DNA of 64,000 bases from Antedon bifida (lineage: Eukaryota > Echinodermata > Crinoidea > Comatulida > Antedonidae): positions 5,319,501 to 5,383,500 of the forward strand of contig OY727100.1 in the NCBI GenBank assembly GCA_963402885.1, given 5' to 3'. Under the pieces are notes generated by a model. The model saw only the letters and a list, made by a program, of their open reading frames with translations. It had not been told where the DNA came from and made no database searches. A program made the translations under genes and the position numbers. Positions 61,701-64,000 of the stretch are shown here, one piece after another (the first letter of the stretch is position 1; the number at the start of each line of letters is the position of its first letter).

Positions 61701-63549
61701 GAAGTTCATAAGATTCAGCAAAAGTCGACCCACAAATTGCGCATGATTTTGCTTACGGTGCCCGAGACCGCAGTACATAATAAAATTAATATTATACAAC
61801 ATGGTACCAGTAATATTTCAAACAATACTTTTTAACTAGCATACAGTATACAATATATAGTTATGATTATTTCCCCAGCAGGTGTCTGATAGAGGTGATG
61901 ATGCCTTGGTATCTGCTGATAGTTTAGAAAGAACAAAATACACAGAATATCTAAAGAAGTTGATATCTACTAGCAAGTAATTATAAACATTTTTCAATTT
62001 GTATAAGTGTTGTAGCAACATCACAGAAATAGTTTTTATTAGTATTTTACTACATCGATTATGATCGAGTCTGAACATTTTTTATTTTTATATTGATACA
62101 TACAGTAGAACCCTCTTATGGAACACAGGAACACTTCCCTGTAACACTATTCAGGGCACATTCATGTTAAGGACACACTTTTTTGGGTCCCCAAAATGTC
62201 CCTCGAAATTCTACTGTATAAGATGTTTTTTTAAATTTCAAATAATGTTATATTTATTGTTTTGAATATATTTAAAATAACATGATATTTTGTTCCTGTA
62301 TCACAATTAATATTACTATATTGAATGTTATCTTTTTGTAGTGAAAAATTAAATGATGTGCAAGATGAGCTACAAACCCAGCGTATGTTACTCATGGCAA
62401 AAAATGATAGTTTGCTGACTTGTGAGCGTAAACTCTATGCCTCCCAAATACTGGTAGATCAGGAGAAGGCTAAAAATATTAAACATGTTCTCAAGATTGA
62501 TGAACTTAAACGGAAATTATGCCTAGGTACACATTTTATTTTACATTTTTTTGTAATATCAAGTACAATTCCAATCATTTTGATACTCATTAACTCAATT
62601 AAGTGACAGTTTTCAAATGTAGTAAATGTGTAACCCTGAAAACCTCCCGGAGATGATTCAAACTTTTAAAAACCTTCCCAGTACAAAGGTGGTAATTTTG
62701 ATATTCTAAAAACTTCCCCTTCCCCCCCCCCCCCCCTCGCAACCTGAGATTTTTTTTAAATGCAGTTTAAGACCTTCCCAGTACAGTTGTGGTCATTTGG
62801 ATATGTATTGATGTGTGCAATAACAAAAAATGTGTATAACGAACAAACATCCAGATGGTAGATAATGTTGAAATTTCATTTGAACATTCCCAGTACAATT
62901 GCAGTTATTTTGATACCCTGTGTGTGTGTATGGATGCTTGCAGTAGGAAACAAATGTACAAACTCTCTCTCCTTGATACGATGATTTCCAGTTATTTTTT
63001 GCTGTTAAATTAGATTCCAATTTGTTCATTAATAATTATTTAAATTCTAAAAAATGTTATGGGTCTATTTGTTTATCTTTTGACTTTTTCAAGATTATTT
63101 TGCCACTTTCAGAACCTGATGTCCCAATGCAAAAAGAGCGTGAAACTTGGGTTGAGAAACTACCAATCAAACCTAAAGAAGATAATACTGAAAATGAAGC
63201 AACTGAGCTAGGTGAACAAAATGCTGAGATTGATGTCAGGGGAAAGAAGAATGCAATTGAATCAGAGCTATTGCCATCAATTGTTGAAAATAATGCAAAC
63301 AGTTTGAACACAACAAAGTATAAAAAGTTCAAGAAATCTGTATCAGTTTCAGAAGTAGTTGAGGTAGTGACAGAAACTGGAATTGTAAATGAAGTTCAAA
63401 TGAAATCAGGTGACGACAATGATGATGATTATCAGAAATCATCTGAGAAGAAAGATACAGAGGATAAAAAACCAAAGGGTAAAAAATATCACAAAGTAGT
63501 GTATGTTAAAAATGATAAAGCAAATGAACCAGAATGTGCACAGCAATGA
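55714..63549 (+). CDS. SPDL1: Spindly, kinetochore dynein-dynactin adaptor, complete
   Basis: Exons: 55714-55875, 56144-56383, 57105-57227, 57624-57773, 58768-58866, 59403-59513, 60935-61075, 61879-61976, 62342-62526, 63113-63549. All join in frame to 581 residues (human 605). The first ATG follows an AG acceptor by four bases. The N-terminal coiled coil carries the dynein light-intermediate-chain CC1 box AAEIG at 24-28. The Spindly motif LFGEVED is at 255-261, inside GNSLFGEVEDKR...ISMKVKYEA, nearly identical to vertebrate Spindly. QIATLFQM and ERKLYASQ are further family blocks. The acidic/basic C-terminal tail is poorly conserved until it ends CAQQ, a CaaX box like the vertebrate CPQQ that is farnesylated. 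Family knowledge: Spindly recruits dynein-dynactin to kinetochores through RZZ, which needs farnesylation. Exon 8 has a CAGCAG tandem acceptor. Confidence 0.96.
56640..56900. repeat. MITE-like segment with inner foldback
   Basis: GGTTCAGACCTATGGAGTTG (from 56831) is mirrored by AACTCCGTAGGTCTGAAC (to 56893) around about 20 bp. The preceding 190 bp is more GC-rich than the surrounding SPDL1 intron 2. Confidence 0.55.
57844..57951. repeat. Foldback with about 28-nt arms
   Basis: The arm AAAGCTCTCTGTGATCTGGA (57844-57873) is mirrored by TCCAGATCACAGAGGGCTAT (57923-57951) with few mismatches and a 50-nt loop. It lies in SPDL1 intron 4. Confidence 0.85.
58372..58600 (+). repeat. tRNA-derived SINE candidate
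   Basis: ATGGGTTCAAATCC gives a B-box. It is followed by CTTAGGCAAGACACTTTAC, AGGTGTACAAATGGGTACCT and a GGTGCTTTATAAATCC tail. The body block TTAGGCAAGA is shared with 41498-41640. Confidence 0.65.
59642..59960 (-). mobile_element. MITE family A, reverse-oriented copy
   Basis: Begins AAAGATGTATTGTCCCCC and ends near TAAATCTTTAA. The interior matches the reverse complement of 31501-31824 (CCAATTGGCTGGCAG, GACTTTGAATAGG). It lies in SPDL1 intron 6. Confidence 0.7.
62103..62216. mobile_element. Tc1/mariner-type MITE, 114 bp, with TA target duplication
   Basis: TA-CAGTAGAACCC at the left and TTCTACTG-TA at the right form short inverted repeats flanked by TA dinucleotides, the target of Tc1/mariner/pogo elements. 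It has no coding content and lies in SPDL1 intron 8. Confidence 0.7.
62640..62925 (+). repeat. Degenerate triplicated motif with poly-C run
   Basis: TTCCCAGTACAAAGGTGGT (62675), TTCCCAGTACAGTTGTGGTC (62771) and TTCCCAGTACAATTGCAG (62885) are related words about 100 bp apart. A run of some 15 C lies near 62722. This is in SPDL1 intron 9. Confidence 0.65.
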
Positions 63550-63989
63550 GAAGGGATGCTGAATGTAATTACTAGTACTATAGTAAATTGAAAATGTTGA
63601 TGTATGTATGTAGGCCTAGTAATAATTTTCCCATGTGAAAATGTTAATTCAACCCAAGTAGCAAATACTATCCATGGCGAAGAATTTCTCAGAAAACCAA
63701 TGCTTTAAAGGTTAATAAGCAGTTTAGCTGTCAAGGTTACATCTACAAATTGGAGTTTGAGGAATTTGGAGGTGGGAATTTCTTCAGTTGATTTCAGGAA
63801 CTATGTAGTAGTTCATATTTAATAATAATGTACTGGACCAGATATGGTGGATATAACGACAATCAACAATGAGCAACACATACATATTATTGCTGTTATC
63901 AACTCACATATGATTCTGTATTGGAGAAACAACAAATACTTTTGATTGGTAGTGTTGGTATTTATTATCACCAAATCAAATAGTTTGAA

Positions 63990-63995
63990 AATAAA
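63990..63995 (+). promoter_or_regulatory. Candidate polyadenylation signal of SPDL1
   Basis: AATAAA about 440 bp after the stop codon, at the window edge. No earlier AATAAA was noticed in the 3' flank. Confidence 0.5.
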
Positions 63996-64000
63996 ATTAT

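Overview
The window is AT-rich, intron-rich animal nuclear DNA. It carries five spliced protein-coding genes, all read here exon by exon from splice sites, frame and similarity to remembered vertebrate families. Short GT/AG introns, many decayed non-LTR retrotransposon pieces, tRNA-derived SINEs, several MITE-like families and dense CTAGGCC palindromic tracts suggest a marine invertebrate deuterostome, most likely an echinoderm. That assignment is an inference and the species cannot be named from the sequence.

Layout: (1) 2624-8738, minus strand: the first eight coding exons of a VPS9D1-like gene; its Rab-GEF (VPS9) domain must lie beyond the left edge. (2) 10775-27435, plus strand: a complete ACIN1 (Acinus) gene in 15 coding exons, with SAP domain, long acidic/Ser-rich middle, RRM, RNPS1/SAP18-binding motif and RS-like tail. 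(3) 30165-36877, minus strand: a seven-exon type II membrane protein with a BRICHOS domain and a furin site that would release a 15-residue C-terminal peptide. (4) 40181-52784, minus strand: a complete CEP89 gene in 16 coding exons, a coiled-coil centriole distal-appendage protein. (5) 55714-63549, plus strand: a complete SPDL1 (Spindly) gene in ten coding exons, with the dynein CC1 box, the Spindly motif and a C-terminal CaaX box.

VPS9D1/ACIN1 and CEP89/SPDL1 are two head-to-head pairs about 2-3 kb apart. In both gaps there is a CTAGGCC/TAGGCC palindrome-rich tract plus relics of a GGGACGATTCGGCCC-like repeat. ACIN1 and the BRICHOS gene are tail to tail; the BRICHOS gene and CEP89 are in tandem. 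The genes share no obvious pathway, although CEP89 (centriole) and SPDL1 (kinetochore dynein adaptor) are both mitotic/centrosomal.

The most unusual observations are: tandem duplications that copy a 5' splice site in two different genes (88 bp x2 in ACIN1, 42 bp x4 in CEP89); a BRICHOS protein with a mucin-like exon carrying an internal 60-bp duplication; a 1.7-kb segment with about 90-bp inverted termini filling most of the CEP89-SPDL1 gap; a nearly perfect 200-bp foldback in a CEP89 intron; and a hammerhead-like CTGAAGA...GAAA core in a VPS9D1 intron. No new multi-gene system is visible.
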